Source: Clostridiales bacterium (lineage in GTDB: Bacteria; Bacillota; Clostridia; Oscillospirales; Oscillospiraceae). From it: 64,000 nt of DNA. Within the stretch, counting starts at the first letter, position 1; each line of letters begins with the position of its first letter. The stretch spans positions 9,864-73,863 of the forward strand of contig DXYV01000002.1 of NCBI GenBank assembly GCA_019415645.1. Direction: 5' to 3'. The position numbers were made by a program, and so were the translations under genes. The notes under the pieces are model-generated. The model had not been told where the DNA came from, searched no databases, and saw only the letters and a list, made by a program, of their open reading frames with translations. Shown here in pieces: positions 15,654 through 24,744 of this stretch.

Positions 15654-16213
15654 CCCACGAAGTTGACGGCGCCCTCCTTGCGGGGCGCGGGCTGGGGGTC
15701 CTCGGCGGCGTAGCCCACAGCCAGGGCGAAATAGGGGATATAGCCCGCCGGAATGCCCAGCTTCTCCTTGAGGGCGGCTCCCTCCGGCGTCAGCAGAGAG
15801 ACCTTGTGGGAGGCCAGGTAGCAGGAGCCCAGCCCCAGGGCCTTGGCGGCCACGGCCATGTTCTGGGTGGCGTTGGCGCAGTCGGCGATGGTGTTGACCG
15901 CGTCGTTCTCACCGCACACAAAGATGCAGGCGGGCGCGCCCCGGAAGGAGTCGAAGGAATCGCTCTGGGCCATTTCCCGGACCGGCGGGGGCGTATTGGG
16001 ATCGTCCAGCAGGACCCGGCGGTTGGCCTGGGAGATCTGATCCAGCAGGGCGCGGTCGGTGACCACGGTGAAATGCCAGGGCTGGAGCCCCATGCCGGTG
16101 GCGGCGTACTGGCCGCACTGGACGATGGTCTCCAGGTCGGCCCGGGAGACCGGCTTGTTTTCATAGGCGCGGATGGCGCGGCGGGTGAGCAGAACTTGGA
16201 TGGTTTCGTTCAT
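15650..16213 (-). CDS. Nitroreductase family flavoprotein
   Basis: This 187-residue FMN protein starts MNETIQVLLTRRAIRAYENK, with the R-R-S/A-I-R phosphate-binding motif of the family. GMGLQPWHFTVVTD and the later LGLGSCYLASHKVSLLTPEG and YIPYFALAVGYAAEDPQPAP follow the family order. AGGAGG lies before the ATG at 16213. It probably reduces quinones, nitro or enone groups with NAD(P)H in the cytoplasm. It is coupled to the PPTase gene by an ATGA overlap. Confidence 0.92.
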   Translation of the reverse strand: MNETIQVLLTRRAIRAYENKPVSRADLETIVQCGQYAATGMGLQPWHFTVVTDRALLDQISQANRRVLLDDPNTPPPVREMAQSDSFDSFRGAPACIFVCGENDAVNTIADCANATQNMAVAAKALGLGSCYLASHKVSLLTPEGAALKEKLGIPAGYIPYFALAVGYAAEDPQPAPRKEGAVNFVG

Positions 16214-16303
16214 CAAAAGGACCTCCTGACGGTTGATTTGTTTGGGTTTGATGCTCTTAATTATACAAAACAACCGGGAAAAATACAAGGGGCGGACCGG
16301 GGA

Positions 16304-17536
16304 TCAGGGCGTCTCATAGGTGCCCAGAAACAGGGGAATCTGCGCCTCCAGATCCCAGATGGCGTAGAGGAAGGGACGGTCCAGAATCAGCTCCGCCGGA
16401 GGGAGCGGCGCGGCGCTGTCACCTGGTGCCACGATGGTGGCGGCCGCCGCCCGGGTGCCCTCCTCGTTGACCTCCAGGCGGGCGCTTTGAATCACGAAAT
16501 CCAAATAGAAGAAGTTTCCATTCCGCTCTCCCATACGGCTCAGGTCGGCCCGATTCTGGTCAAAGGCGACTGCCAGCCCCATGGCGGACAGGGCCTCGTT
16601 CAGCTGCCCCGACCAGGCGGCGGTGAATTTGGGCATGGACAGGAAGAGCCGGGTCTCCTGCGCCGAGGCAATCAGCGCGGTCAGGGCTTCGCCGTCCAGC
16701 TCCGCCAGCCAGGAATCCAGCCCCGCCTCGGGCAGGAGGACCACAAAGGCCAGCCGGCCGTCGTCGTAGGGCAGGACCGCCCCGGTCACGCCGTCGGCGG
16801 AGCAGTAGGGCAGATCGGCAGTCTGGCGCATGAAGTCGGTGGAGGTCACCGTTCCGTCGGCAGCGGTGAAGTCCCATTGGCCGGTGGCGTTGGCGGAAAA
16901 GGGGGACTGGAAGGCGTTTTCCAGATAGACGGCGTTGGCCAGCAGCAGGGCGATGTGCGATTCCAGATTTTGCGTCAGAATCTCGGGAATCATGCCGTCG
17001 GTGTGCTCCGAGACCCAGCGGTTGACCGCCCGGCGGGCCCCGTCGGTGTCCAGGTCGGCGGAGAACAGGCCGGCGTCGTAGCCCGCCGCGTGAACCAGAA
17101 AATCCTCGTAAAGGGTGGTGGCCTCATCCACCCACAGGCTGTTGGCCACGGAGGCTTTCGTGGAGCCGCCCAGAGCGGCGTAATCCGCCATCAGCTGGGC
17201 GGCGTTGGCGTTGAGGGCCTCCGTGTCGGCCCCCAGCACGGATTCAAAGGCGGCGAGGGTGTCCCCGTCCGCGCCGTTGGCGGTCATGGACAGGGCGATG
17301 GCGGCGGAGAACGGGGAGAGCAGGGTGTTTGCGCCCGCCTGGCGTACCTGGCGCAGCAGCTCCACGCCGAAGGCGGTCAAGCCGGCGTTGGCGCCGGTAT
17401 CCGCGCGGGGCTGGACCACGGACTCCGGCAGGACTTCGCTGGTGGGGGCCAGCTCCGTGGCCTGCCCGGCATCGGCGCCGGTGCAGCCCGCCAGCAGGAG
17501 GGGCAGAAGCAGCAGAGCGATCATGCGGCGTTTCAT
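16304..17536 (-). CDS. Serpin, probable secreted lipoprotein
   Basis: The 410-residue product starts MKRRMIALLLLPLLLAGCTG, a lipoprotein signal with the lipobox LLAGC. The serpin domain follows: NTLLSPFSAAIALSMTANGA near residue 70, NAVYLENAFQSPF in the centre, the hinge VNEEGTRAAAATIV, and the C-terminal LILDRPFLYAIWD. The hinge is of the inhibitory type, with short residues at P12-P9. Counting from the hinge puts P1 at Ser in APGDSAAP, but the loop is about three residues longer than in antitrypsin, so P1 is uncertain. Small residues there would suit elastase-like proteases. It is likely anchored outside the cell, guarding against host or bacterial proteases. Confidence 0.93.
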   Translation of the reverse strand: MKRRMIALLLLPLLLAGCTGADAGQATELAPTSEVLPESVVQPRADTGANAGLTAFGVELLRQVRQAGANTLLSPFSAAIALSMTANGADGDTLAAFESVLGADTEALNANAAQLMADYAALGGSTKASVANSLWVDEATTLYEDFLVHAAGYDAGLFSADLDTDGARRAVNRWVSEHTDGMIPEILTQNLESHIALLLANAVYLENAFQSPFSANATGQWDFTAADGTVTSTDFMRQTADLPYCSADGVTGAVLPYDDGRLAFVVLLPEAGLDSWLAELDGEALTALIASAQETRLFLSMPKFTAAWSGQLNEALSAMGLAVAFDQNRADLSRMGERNGNFFYLDFVIQSARLEVNEEGTRAAAATIVAPGDSAAPLPPAELILDRPFLYAIWDLEAQIPLFLGTYETP

Positions 17537-17699
17537 GGGGAATCCTCCTTTTCTTTTGACGGAATGGTGGTTGTATCCTATTTTATAAGACGCAAAGGAA
17601 AGGAAAAGGTTCCCTAAGTTGCGAATCTGGATTCCACGGAAGGTTTGTATGTTTCTTGGATTGCCTCGCCGCCGCAAGCAGTGTATCCTTTGCCCTCAC

Positions 17700-18371
17700 C
17701 CATCATAGGGGGGTGCAGTGCGCGCCCTCATTCGTTCCTCCCGTAGGGGCCGATCTCCGCGCCAAGTGCCGCCGCATAGCGGCGGTTGCGCTCCGAAAGG
17801 CGGCCTGCGGGCCGCACTGCCCACATCGGCCCTTTCCCCGTCCCGCCTGCAGGCGGGTTTTCCCGGGGCTGCGGCCCCGGATTCCGTGGGATGTTTGTAC
17901 TTTTCTTGTTCCGCCAAGAAAAGTACCCAAAAGAACGCGGGCAAAGGGGGATACCCCTTTGCAATCCCCCATGTCTGTCGGGGGTGTGGACCATTCAACT
18001 CCGGCGCCCGAAAGATGCATACTCTGGCACCCCAGCACCCACTGCCGTTCCCCGGTCGGGTGTCGCGGCCTGGCAGGGTCCACGAAGCGCGCCTAATCTG
18101 GCGGTGTTAGGTCAGCCTTTCATCTTCTCTCCGAGGGGGTTCTTTTGCACGGTTCTCCTAGTTACTTCCCACCTGCACGTAATATTCCGGCGCTGATGCC
18201 CTCAAGTTTCGTTCCCCTCGGGGGGTTACTTCCAATAAGGGGGGCCGCAGCCCCCCTTGTGCTTGGTCGTTTCAAGGGGGTGTTTCCAAAGAGGGGGGGA
18301 AGTCGAAATCCCCCCTCTTTGGCGTGTCTTTGGTTCCTTTCTGCACGAGCAGAAAGGAACCCCCCGGAGGG
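17700..18371 (-). repeat. Interspersed repeat, copy B (longer, inverted relative to copy A)
   Basis: The roughly 950 bases between the serpin and the small gene at 18488 contain no convincing gene. Bases 18032-18371, read on the minus strand, match 959-1269 in order. Copy B also has extra blocks: hairpin-rich modules at 17740-17850 (GGGCCGATG and GATCGGCCCCTACGGGAGG), a TTTTCTTG/CAAGAAAA hairpin near 17896-17920 and a GGGGATACCCCTTTGC block near 17947. Many overlapping open frames exist here, but all are low-quality readings of inverted repeats. Confidence 0.8.
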
Positions 18372-18487
18372 CATGCCCTTGAACACGAAAGACGGAATGG
18401 ACAAAACGGATTGACAGGCCACAAAATCGTAGCAAATCAAACCGGGGGAAACGTGCCTGTGCTACAATCAGACCGAGGTGAAACAAG

Positions 18488-18766
18488 ATGCGCAAGACGT
18501 TACATTGGCTGGGACAAATCGTTGAGGATACGGTGCAGGAACAACTGCGTACGGACCTGGAGTTTTCGCTCTGGAAGGAAGAATTTGAACAACTGTGGGC
18601 CGCATTTCAGGACGAATGGAACGGCCGGCAGCCCATGCTGGAACAAGTGATAAAGCTGTTCGATGCAAAAATGATCCTCGTCGAGTGTGAGAAGGAAATC
18701 ATTTTAGGGCTGGGAATCCAGATCGGATTGCAGCTGGGCGGACTGCGCTATTTATGGGAGGAGTAG
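18488..18766 (+). CDS. Small hypothetical helical protein
   Basis: The 92-residue protein starts MRKTLHWLGQIVEDTVQEQL and is predicted to be all helical, with acidic and aromatic residues (FEQLWAAFQDEWNGRQ). It ends in a hydrophobic helix, EIILGLGIQIGLQLGGLRYLW. The last segment resembles the FRLGARLM-like end of small clostridial proteins such as the one at 243-584. CCGAGGTGAAACAAG precedes the ATG. I do not recognise a characterised family. It lies between the interspersed repeat and the molybdenum hydroxylase island. Confidence 0.6.
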   Translation: MRKTLHWLGQIVEDTVQEQLRTDLEFSLWKEEFEQLWAAFQDEWNGRQPMLEQVIKLFDAKMILVECEKEIILGLGIQIGLQLGGLRYLWEE

Positions 18767-18910
18767 AACCGGAAAAACAAACAAAATTTCAGGTAGGACT
18801 ACAACATTATAATAATTTCGTTATAAGACGGGCGGGGAGTTCCCCGCCCGGCGATTTTCTTGTATGAGAAAAACGGTCTACCCCAATGAGCAAAAACGAC
18901 GGAAAACGCC

Positions 18911-18939
18911 TTGAAGGAGACCGGGTCTTATAGTACAAT
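18911..18939 (+). promoter_or_regulatory. Probable sigma-A promoter of the fused hydroxylase gene
   Basis: TTGAAG at 18911-18916 and TACAAT at 18934-18939 are 17 bases apart. They lie about 100 bases before the start codon at 19042. A GGGCGGGGA/TCCCCGCCC hairpin at about 18831-18849 upstream probably ends the previous gene. Confidence 0.6.
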
Positions 18940-19041
18940 GAAACAAAGAAACGCGGACTCGGGGAGTGAATCGCCAAGACCGCGACGGACCGAAACCAGG
19001 AACGAATGCCCGCAAAGGCGGGGCGGGAGGCGGAGAAGCGT

Positions 19042-21627
19042 ATGGGAGAACGGTATGAATTGACGGTCAATGGCGTGACGCGGACCGTGGAGGAGGACAA
19101 GCCGCTGCTGCGCTATCTGCGGGACGATCTGCGCCTGACCTCGGTGAAGGACGGGTGCAGCGAGGGAGCCTGCGGCACCTGTACCGTCCTGGTGGACGGC
19201 CGGGCGATGCGCGCGTGTATCCTCACCACCAAAAAGGCGGCGGGCAAGTCCATCGTCACGGTGGAGGGGCTGACGCCAGCGGAACAGGAGGCCTTTGTCT
19301 ACGCCTTCGGCGCGGTGGGCGCGGTGCAGTGCGGCTTCTGCATCCCCGGCATGGTGCTCTCCGGCAAGGCCCTGCTGGACCAGAACCCCAACCCCACCGA
19401 GGCGGAGATCAAAAAGGCCATCCGGGGCAACATCTGCCGCTGTACCGGGTACAAAAAGATTATTGAGGGCATCGCCCTGGCCGGGGCCATTCTCCGGGGG
19501 GAGCGGTCCATCGACCCCGCCCTGGAGCAGGGCGCGTCCTTCGGCGTGGGCGACCGGGCCTTCCGCATCGACGTGCGGGACAAGGTGCTGGGCAGCGGGG
19601 AATACTGCGACGACCTCTATCTGGAGGGCATGGTCCACGCCTCCGCCGTCCGCTCCCGGTATCCCCGGGCCCGCGTGCTGGATATCGACGCCAGCGCGGC
19701 TCTGGCCCTGCCGGGGGTGCTGGCCGTCCTCACCGCCGACGATGTGCCCCACAATAAGGTGGGCCATATCCAGCAGGACTGGGATGTGATGATCGCCAAG
19801 GGGGACATTACCCGCTGCGTGGGAGACGCCATCTGCCTGGTGGTGGCGGAGAACGAGACCGTCCTCAAGCAGGCCAAGGAGCTGGTGAGGATCGACTACG
19901 AGCCCCTGGAGCCGGTGCGCACCATTCAGGAGGCCATGGCGCCCGACGCCCCCAGCCTTCATCCCAACGGCAACCTGTGCCAGCAGCGCCACGTGACCCG
20001 GGGCGACGCCAAAACCGCCCTGGCCAACTCCAAGTATGTGGTCACCCAGTCCTACCGCACGCCCTTTACCGAGCACGCCTTCCTGGAGCCGGAGTGCGCC
20101 GTGGCCTTCTCCTACAAGGACGGCGTGAAGGTGTACACCTCCGACCAGGGCGTGTACGACACCCGCAAGGAGATCTCCATTATGCTGGGCTGGGAGCCTG
20201 AGCGCATCGTGGTGGAAAACAAGCTGGTGGGCGGCGGATTCGGCGGCAAGGAGGATGTGTCGGTGCAGCATCTGGCGGTGCTGGCCGCCCTCAAGGTCAA
20301 CCGCCCGGTGAAGGTCAAGCTGTCCCGGCAGGAGTCCATCCGCTTCCACCCCAAGCGCCACTATATGGAGGGCACCTTCACCCTGGGCTGCGACGAGAAC
20401 GGAATCTTCACCGGCCTGGACTGCGAGATCTACTTCGACACCGGGGCCTACGCCTCCCTGTGCGGGCCGGTGCTGGAGCGGGCCTGCACCCACTCGGTGG
20501 GCCCCTACTGCTACCAGAACACCGACATCCGCGGCTTCGGCTGGTACACCAATAACCCCCCCGCCGGGGCCTTCCGGGGCTTCGGCGTGTGCCAGAGCGA
20601 GTTCGCCCTGGAGTCCAACATCAACCTGCTGGCGGTAAAAGTGGGCATCTCCCCCTGGGAGATCCGCTTCCGCAACGCCATCGAGCCGGGGAAGGCCCTC
20701 CCCAACGGCCAGATCGCCGACTGCTCCACCGCCCTCAAGGAGACCCTGCTGGCGGTAAAGGACGTCTATGAGCAAAACGCGGCTCACGCCGGCATCGCCT
20801 GCGCCATGAAGAACTCCGGCGTGGGCGTGGGCCTGCCCGACAAGGGCCGCTGCCGGCTGGAGGTCCGCAACGGCGTGGTGGAGCTCTACTCCGCCGCCTC
20901 CGACATCGGCCAGGGCTGCGCCACGGTGTTTCTCCAGATGCTGGCCGAGACCACCGGCCTGCCCCTGGAGAAGCTGAAGAACATGGGGGCCAATTCGGAG
21001 GTGGCCCCCGACTCGGGCACCACTTCCGGCTCCCGCCAGACCCTCATCACCGGCGAGGCGGTGCGCATGGCGGCCGTCGAGCTGAAAGCCGATCTGGACG
21101 GGGCGGAGGGCGATCTGTCCGCCCTGGAGGGGCTGGAATACTTTGCCGAGTTCTTCGACCCCACCGACAAGCTGGGGGCCGACGTGCCCAACCCCAAGAG
21201 CCATGTGGCCTACGGCTTCGCCACCCATGTGGTGATCCTGGACGGCGACGGCCGGGTGAAGGAGGTGTGGGCCGCTCACGACTCAGGCAAGGTGGTCAAT
21301 CCCATCTCCATCCAGGGGCAGATCGAGGGGGGCGTGCTCATGGGACTGGGCTACGCCCTGACCGAGGACTTCCCCCTGAAGGACTGCGTGCCCCAGGCCA
21401 AATTCGGCACGCTGGGCCTGCTGCGGGCCGACCAGATTCCCGACATCCACGCCATCTATGTGGAAAAGGAGGAGCTGCTCCCCTTTGCTTACGGCTCCAA
21501 GGGAATCGGAGAGATCGCCACCATCCCCACTGCTCCGGCGGTCCAGGGGGCCTATTACGCCTTGGACCATGTGCTGCGCACCTCCCTGCCCATGGAGGGA
21601 ACGGCCTACTCCAAGCCCAAACGGTGA
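19042..21627 (+). CDS. Selenium-dependent molybdenum hydroxylase, fused Fe-S and molybdopterin subunits (xanthine dehydrogenase family)
   Basis: The 861-residue protein joins two parts normally found as separate subunits. Residues 1-155 carry two [2Fe-2S] sites: the plant-type CSEGACGTC and the helical CGFC...CRCTG. Residues from about 175 carry the molybdopterin domain, with GGGFGGKED, GAFRGFGVCQSE and the catalytic Glu824 in GSKGIGEIAT. There is no FAD domain. This fused FeS-Mo layout is that of the TIGR03311 selenium-dependent xanthine dehydrogenase group. The start at 19042 has GGAGGCGGAGAAGCGT before it. Substrate is probably a purine or another N-heterocycle. Confidence 0.9.
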   Translation: MGERYELTVNGVTRTVEEDKPLLRYLRDDLRLTSVKDGCSEGACGTCTVLVDGRAMRACILTTKKAAGKSIVTVEGLTPAEQEAFVYAFGAVGAVQCGFCIPGMVLSGKALLDQNPNPTEAEIKKAIRGNICRCTGYKKIIEGIALAGAILRGERSIDPALEQGASFGVGDRAFRIDVRDKVLGSGEYCDDLYLEGMVHASAVRSRYPRARVLDIDASAALALPGVLAVLTADDVPHNKVGHIQQDWDVMIAKGDITRCVGDAICLVVAENETVLKQAKELVRIDYEPLEPVRTIQEAMAPDAPSLHPNGNLCQQRHVTRGDAKTALANSKYVVTQSYRTPFTEHAFLEPECAVAFSYKDGVKVYTSDQGVYDTRKEISIMLGWEPERIVVENKLVGGGFGGKEDVSVQHLAVLAALKVNRPVKVKLSRQESIRFHPKRHYMEGTFTLGCDENGIFTGLDCEIYFDTGAYASLCGPVLERACTHSVGPYCYQNTDIRGFGWYTNNPPAGAFRGFGVCQSEFALESNINLLAVKVGISPWEIRFRNAIEPGKALPNGQIADCSTALKETLLAVKDVYEQNAAHAGIACAMKNSGVGVGLPDKGRCRLEVRNGVVELYSAASDIGQGCATVFLQMLAETTGLPLEKLKNMGANSEVAPDSGTTSGSRQTLITGEAVRMAAVELKADLDGAEGDLSALEGLEYFAEFFDPTDKLGADVPNPKSHVAYGFATHVVILDGDGRVKEVWAAHDSGKVVNPISIQGQIEGGVLMGLGYALTEDFPLKDCVPQAKFGTLGLLRADQIPDIHAIYVEKEELLPFAYGSKGIGEIATIPTAPAVQGAYYALDHVLRTSLPMEGTAYSKPKR

Positions 21628-21628
21628 A

Positions 21629-21662
21629 ACAGGCCGGACCGTAAACCTGCGGTCCGGCCTGT
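21629..21662. terminator. Bidirectional terminator
   Basis: ACAGGCCGGACCG at 21629-21641 pairs with CGGTCCGGCCTGT at 21650-21662 between the convergent hydroxylase and cytidylyltransferase genes. Confidence 0.75.
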
Positions 21663-21664
21663 AC

Positions 21665-22270
21665 TTAATCGGATTGGCCCGCCTGTTCCAGGGCGGACAG
21701 CTGGGCGGGGGTATCCACGTCGGTCAGCTCCCGGGCGGGGACCTCCACCAGGCGCACGGCCTCGGGATGGCGGCGGATGACCACGCCGCCCCCCACGTCT
21801 CCCTCCAGCGCCAGCAGCTCCGGGAAGAAGCGGGCGGGGAACAGGCAGGGGTTGCCCCGGACGCCGTCGTGGGCCGCACAGACAAGAGCGGACGGGTCAG
21901 ACTGAAAAGCCCGGACCAGCCGGGCGACGGTGTCCCGGCGCAGCAGAGGCTGGTCGGCCACCAGAAAGAGGACCCCGGCGCACCCGGTCAGTTCCTCCAG
22001 TCCCAGCCGGACGGAGGAACTCTGTCCCCGCTCCGGATGGGGGTTGAGCACGGCGCAAAAGCCAAATTCCTCCGCCAGCGCGGCGGCGTCCGGGCGGCTT
22101 ACGACCACCCGAACGACGGAAAAGGCATCGGGCGGCACGGCCTCCAGCGCCCGCCGCAGCAGCGTTTTTCCGCCCAGCTCTGCCGCCAGCTTGGGCGCGC
22201 CGAAGCGCTCCGACTGGCCGGCGGCCAGCACCACACAGCCCAGCGGCCGGACCGGATGTATTTGTTCCAT
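21665..22270 (-). CDS. MobA/MocA-like molybdenum cofactor nucleotidyltransferase
   Basis: The 201-residue enzyme has the nucleotide-binding motif VVLAAGQSERFGAPKL near residue 13 and the acidic site LVADQPLL near 103, as in MocA and the MobA-like proteins of the selenium-dependent hydroxylase cluster (TIGR03310 type). It probably transfers CMP to molybdopterin to give the cytosine dinucleotide cofactor used by these hydroxylases. GGAGG lies 8 bases before the ATG. It is on the opposite strand between two hydroxylase genes and so has its own promoter. Confidence 0.88.
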   Translation of the reverse strand: MEQIHPVRPLGCVVLAAGQSERFGAPKLAAELGGKTLLRRALEAVPPDAFSVVRVVVSRPDAAALAEEFGFCAVLNPHPERGQSSSVRLGLEELTGCAGVLFLVADQPLLRRDTVARLVRAFQSDPSALVCAAHDGVRGNPCLFPARFFPELLALEGDVGGGVVIRRHPEAVRLVEVPARELTDVDTPAQLSALEQAGQSD

Positions 22271-22345
22271 AGCTGCCGCCTCCTTCCGTTTGGTCCAGTA
22301 TAGCGGCTCCCCGCTGTCCAAGTCAAGGAAAACGCCGGAATTGCC

Positions 22346-22374
22346 TTGCAACAGGCCCGCCGGGGCGGTATAAT
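22346..22374 (+). promoter_or_regulatory. Sigma-A promoter of the three-subunit hydroxylase operon
   Basis: TTGCAA at 22346-22351 and TATAAT at 22369-22374 are 17 bases apart, with AAGGAGGGACCCCC before the ATG at 22432. Confidence 0.75.
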
Positions 22375-22431
22375 AGCCACAGAAAGGGAAGGCGGCGGAC
22401 GCCGCCGCCCAAAGCAAAAGGAGGGACCCCC

Positions 22432-24744
22432 ATGAGCCAGGTTGGACAGAGAAAGCCCCGGGTGGACGCCTACGACAAGGTCACCGGCCGGGCCAAATAT
22501 ACCGATGATCTGTGCGGCCGGGACGCCCTGGTCGCGAAGATTCTTCACGCTACCATTGCCAACGGCGTGGTCAAGTCCATCGACGCCTCCGCGGCTCTGG
22601 CCGTGGAGGGTGTGGTGAAGGTGCTCACCTGCTTTGATGTGCCCGAGTTCTATTTCCCCACGGCGGGCCATCCCTGGTCCACCGACCCGGCCCATCAGGA
22701 CGTGGCCGACCGCCTGCTGCTGACCAAGCGGGTGCGGTTTTACGGGGACGACGTGGCCGTGGTGGTGGCGGAGAACGAGGTGGCCGCCGTGCAGGGCGTG
22801 CGGGCACTGAAGGTGGAGTATGAGGAATACCCCTTCGTGCTGGACCCCCAGGAGGCCATGGAGGAGGGCGCGCCCCAGCTCCACGAGCGATTCCCCCACA
22901 ACGTGCTGGGCCACGGCCAGGTGCGCAAGGGGGACTATGCGGCCGCCATTCAGGAGCCCGGCCTCATCAAGGTGGAGGGCTGGTATGACACCCCCACGGT
23001 CCAGCACTGCCACATTGAGAATCACAACTGCTACGCCTACGAGGAGAACGGCCGGATTACCGTGGTCACCTCCACCCAGATTCCCCATATCGTCCGCCGG
23101 GTGTGCGGCCAGGCCCTGGGAATCCCGTGGGGGCGAATCCGCATCATCAAGCCCTACATCGGCGGGGGCTTCGGCAACAAGCAGGATGCGCTGTACGAGC
23201 CCCTGTGCGCCTGGCTGACCACTCAGATGGGGGGGCGCAAGGTGAAGATCGAGTGCACCCGGGAGGAGACCTTCCACTGCAACCGGGTGCGCCACGCTAT
23301 CCGCAGCCACATCATCTCCTGGGTGCGGCCGGACGGCACCTTCGCCGCCCGCAAGCTGGAGTGCTGGTCCAACCAGGGGGCCTACGCCTCCCATGGCCAC
23401 GGCATTGCCGCCAAGGGCATGAACGCCTTCCCACAGCTCTACCCCTGCGACAACGTGGAGTGCGATTCCTGGACCGTGTTCACCAACACGCCGGCGGCCG
23501 GCGCCATGCGGGGCTATGGAATCCCCCAGGCCATGTTCGCCGGAGAGGCCCACATCGACGACGTGGCCGCCGCCCTGGGCATGGACCCGGTGGAGTTCCG
23601 GCGCAGGAGCGTCATGCCCGTGGGCTATGTGGACGGCTTCTCCAAGAACGAAAATTACTTCGACACCTTCAACCAGTGCATGGACGCGGGGGAGGCCTAC
23701 CTCCACTTTGCCCGCAAGCGGGCGGAGTACGCCCATCAGACCGGCCCGGTGCGCCGGGGCGTGGGGATGGCCCTGTTCTGGTACAACACCGCCGTGTGGC
23801 CCATCTCGCTGGAGTCCTCCTCCTGCCGGATGGTGCTCAACCAGGACGGCTCCCTTCAGGTGCAGACCGGCGAGACCGAGATCGGCCAGGGCTGCGACAC
23901 CGTGTACGCCCAGATGGCCGCGGACGCGGTGGGCGTGCCCTTTGAGAAAGTCCACATTGTGTCCACCCAGGACACCGACGTGACCCCCTACGGCACCGGG
24001 GCCTACGCCTCCCGCCAGACTTACATCGGCGGCTTCTCCATCACCCAGACCGGCACCCTGCTCAAGCAGCGCATCCTGGAATATGCCCACGAGCTGACCC
24101 GGATGCCGGTGTCCAATCTGGACCTGGCCGACGGGAAGATCGTCCGCACCAGCGACGGGACGGTGCTTATGGAGCTGGACGAGCTGGCCACTACCGCCCT
24201 GTATTCCCTGGAGCACAGCCAGCATCTGACCGCCGAATCCACGGCCCAGATCAAATCCAACGCCTACTCCTTCGGCTGCACCTTCGCCGAGGTGGAGGTT
24301 GACATTCCGATGTGTAAGGTAACGCTGCTGGACATCGTCAACGTCCACGACTGCGGGCGGCTCATCAACCCCCAGCTGGCGGAGGCCCAGGTCCACGGCG
24401 GCATGTCCATGGGAATCGGCTACGGCCTGTCGGAGCAGCTGCTCTTCGATCCGAAGACCGGGCGGCCGCTCAACGACAATCTGCTGGACTATAAGCTGTC
24501 CACCTTCCTGGACCACCCCCACCTGGAGGCCCGGTTCGTGGAGAACCCGGAGCCGACCAGCCCCTTCGGCACCAAGGCGCTGGGGGAGCCGCCGGCCTGC
24601 TCGCCGGCCCCCGCGATCCGCAACGCCATTTTCCACGCCACCGGCGTGGCGGTGAATCAGATTCCCATCACCCCCCATGTGCTCTACCGGGCGTTTAAGC
24701 AGGCGGGACTTATTTCCGACGAGGGAGGGGAAGACCATGTATGA
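22432..24744 (+). CDS. Molybdenum hydroxylase, molybdopterin-binding subunit
   Basis: The 770-residue large subunit of a xanthine dehydrogenase-type enzyme starts MSQVGQRKPRVDAYDKVTGR. It has the cofactor motifs GGGFGNKQD near residue 245 and AGAMRGYGIPQAMFAGE near 360, the ETEIGQGCDT loop, and the catalytic Glu719 in GTKALGEPPA. It overlaps the FAD subunit gene by 8 bases. Together with the next two genes it gives the classic large-medium-small set of a soluble cytoplasmic hydroxylase that oxidises a heteroaromatic or aldehyde at the Mo(=S/Se) site. The substrate cannot be read from sequence. Confidence 0.92.
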   Translation: MSQVGQRKPRVDAYDKVTGRAKYTDDLCGRDALVAKILHATIANGVVKSIDASAALAVEGVVKVLTCFDVPEFYFPTAGHPWSTDPAHQDVADRLLLTKRVRFYGDDVAVVVAENEVAAVQGVRALKVEYEEYPFVLDPQEAMEEGAPQLHERFPHNVLGHGQVRKGDYAAAIQEPGLIKVEGWYDTPTVQHCHIENHNCYAYEENGRITVVTSTQIPHIVRRVCGQALGIPWGRIRIIKPYIGGGFGNKQDALYEPLCAWLTTQMGGRKVKIECTREETFHCNRVRHAIRSHIISWVRPDGTFAARKLECWSNQGAYASHGHGIAAKGMNAFPQLYPCDNVECDSWTVFTNTPAAGAMRGYGIPQAMFAGEAHIDDVAAALGMDPVEFRRRSVMPVGYVDGFSKNENYFDTFNQCMDAGEAYLHFARKRAEYAHQTGPVRRGVGMALFWYNTAVWPISLESSSCRMVLNQDGSLQVQTGETEIGQGCDTVYAQMAADAVGVPFEKVHIVSTQDTDVTPYGTGAYASRQTYIGGFSITQTGTLLKQRILEYAHELTRMPVSNLDLADGKIVRTSDGTVLMELDELATTALYSLEHSQHLTAESTAQIKSNAYSFGCTFAEVEVDIPMCKVTLLDIVNVHDCGRLINPQLAEAQVHGGMSMGIGYGLSEQLLFDPKTGRPLNDNLLDYKLSTFLDHPHLEARFVENPEPTSPFGTKALGEPPACSPAPAIRNAIFHATGVAVNQIPITPHVLYRAFKQAGLISDEGGEDHV

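Noticed and set aside
17656..18440. Several overlapping frames of 90-150 codons in the repeat region
   Set aside because: They are readings of inverted repeats in many frames, without ribosome sites or recognisable domains.
19006..19041. Earlier ATG for the fused hydroxylase
   Set aside because: No ribosome site lies before 19006, whereas GGAGGCGGAG precedes 19042 and the Fe-S domain starts there.
18767..19041. Molybdenum cofactor riboswitch upstream of the hydroxylase
   Set aside because: The leader has one simple hairpin and no layout resembling the Moco RNA; a covariance search would be needed to be sure.
18928..21279. 783-codon open frame on the minus strand
   Set aside because: It lies opposite the fused hydroxylase gene, whose Fe-S and molybdenum motifs are unmistakable.
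22099..24738. 879-codon open frame on the minus strand
   Set aside because: It is antisense to the molybdopterin subunit gene and then runs out of frame through the cytidylyltransferase gene.
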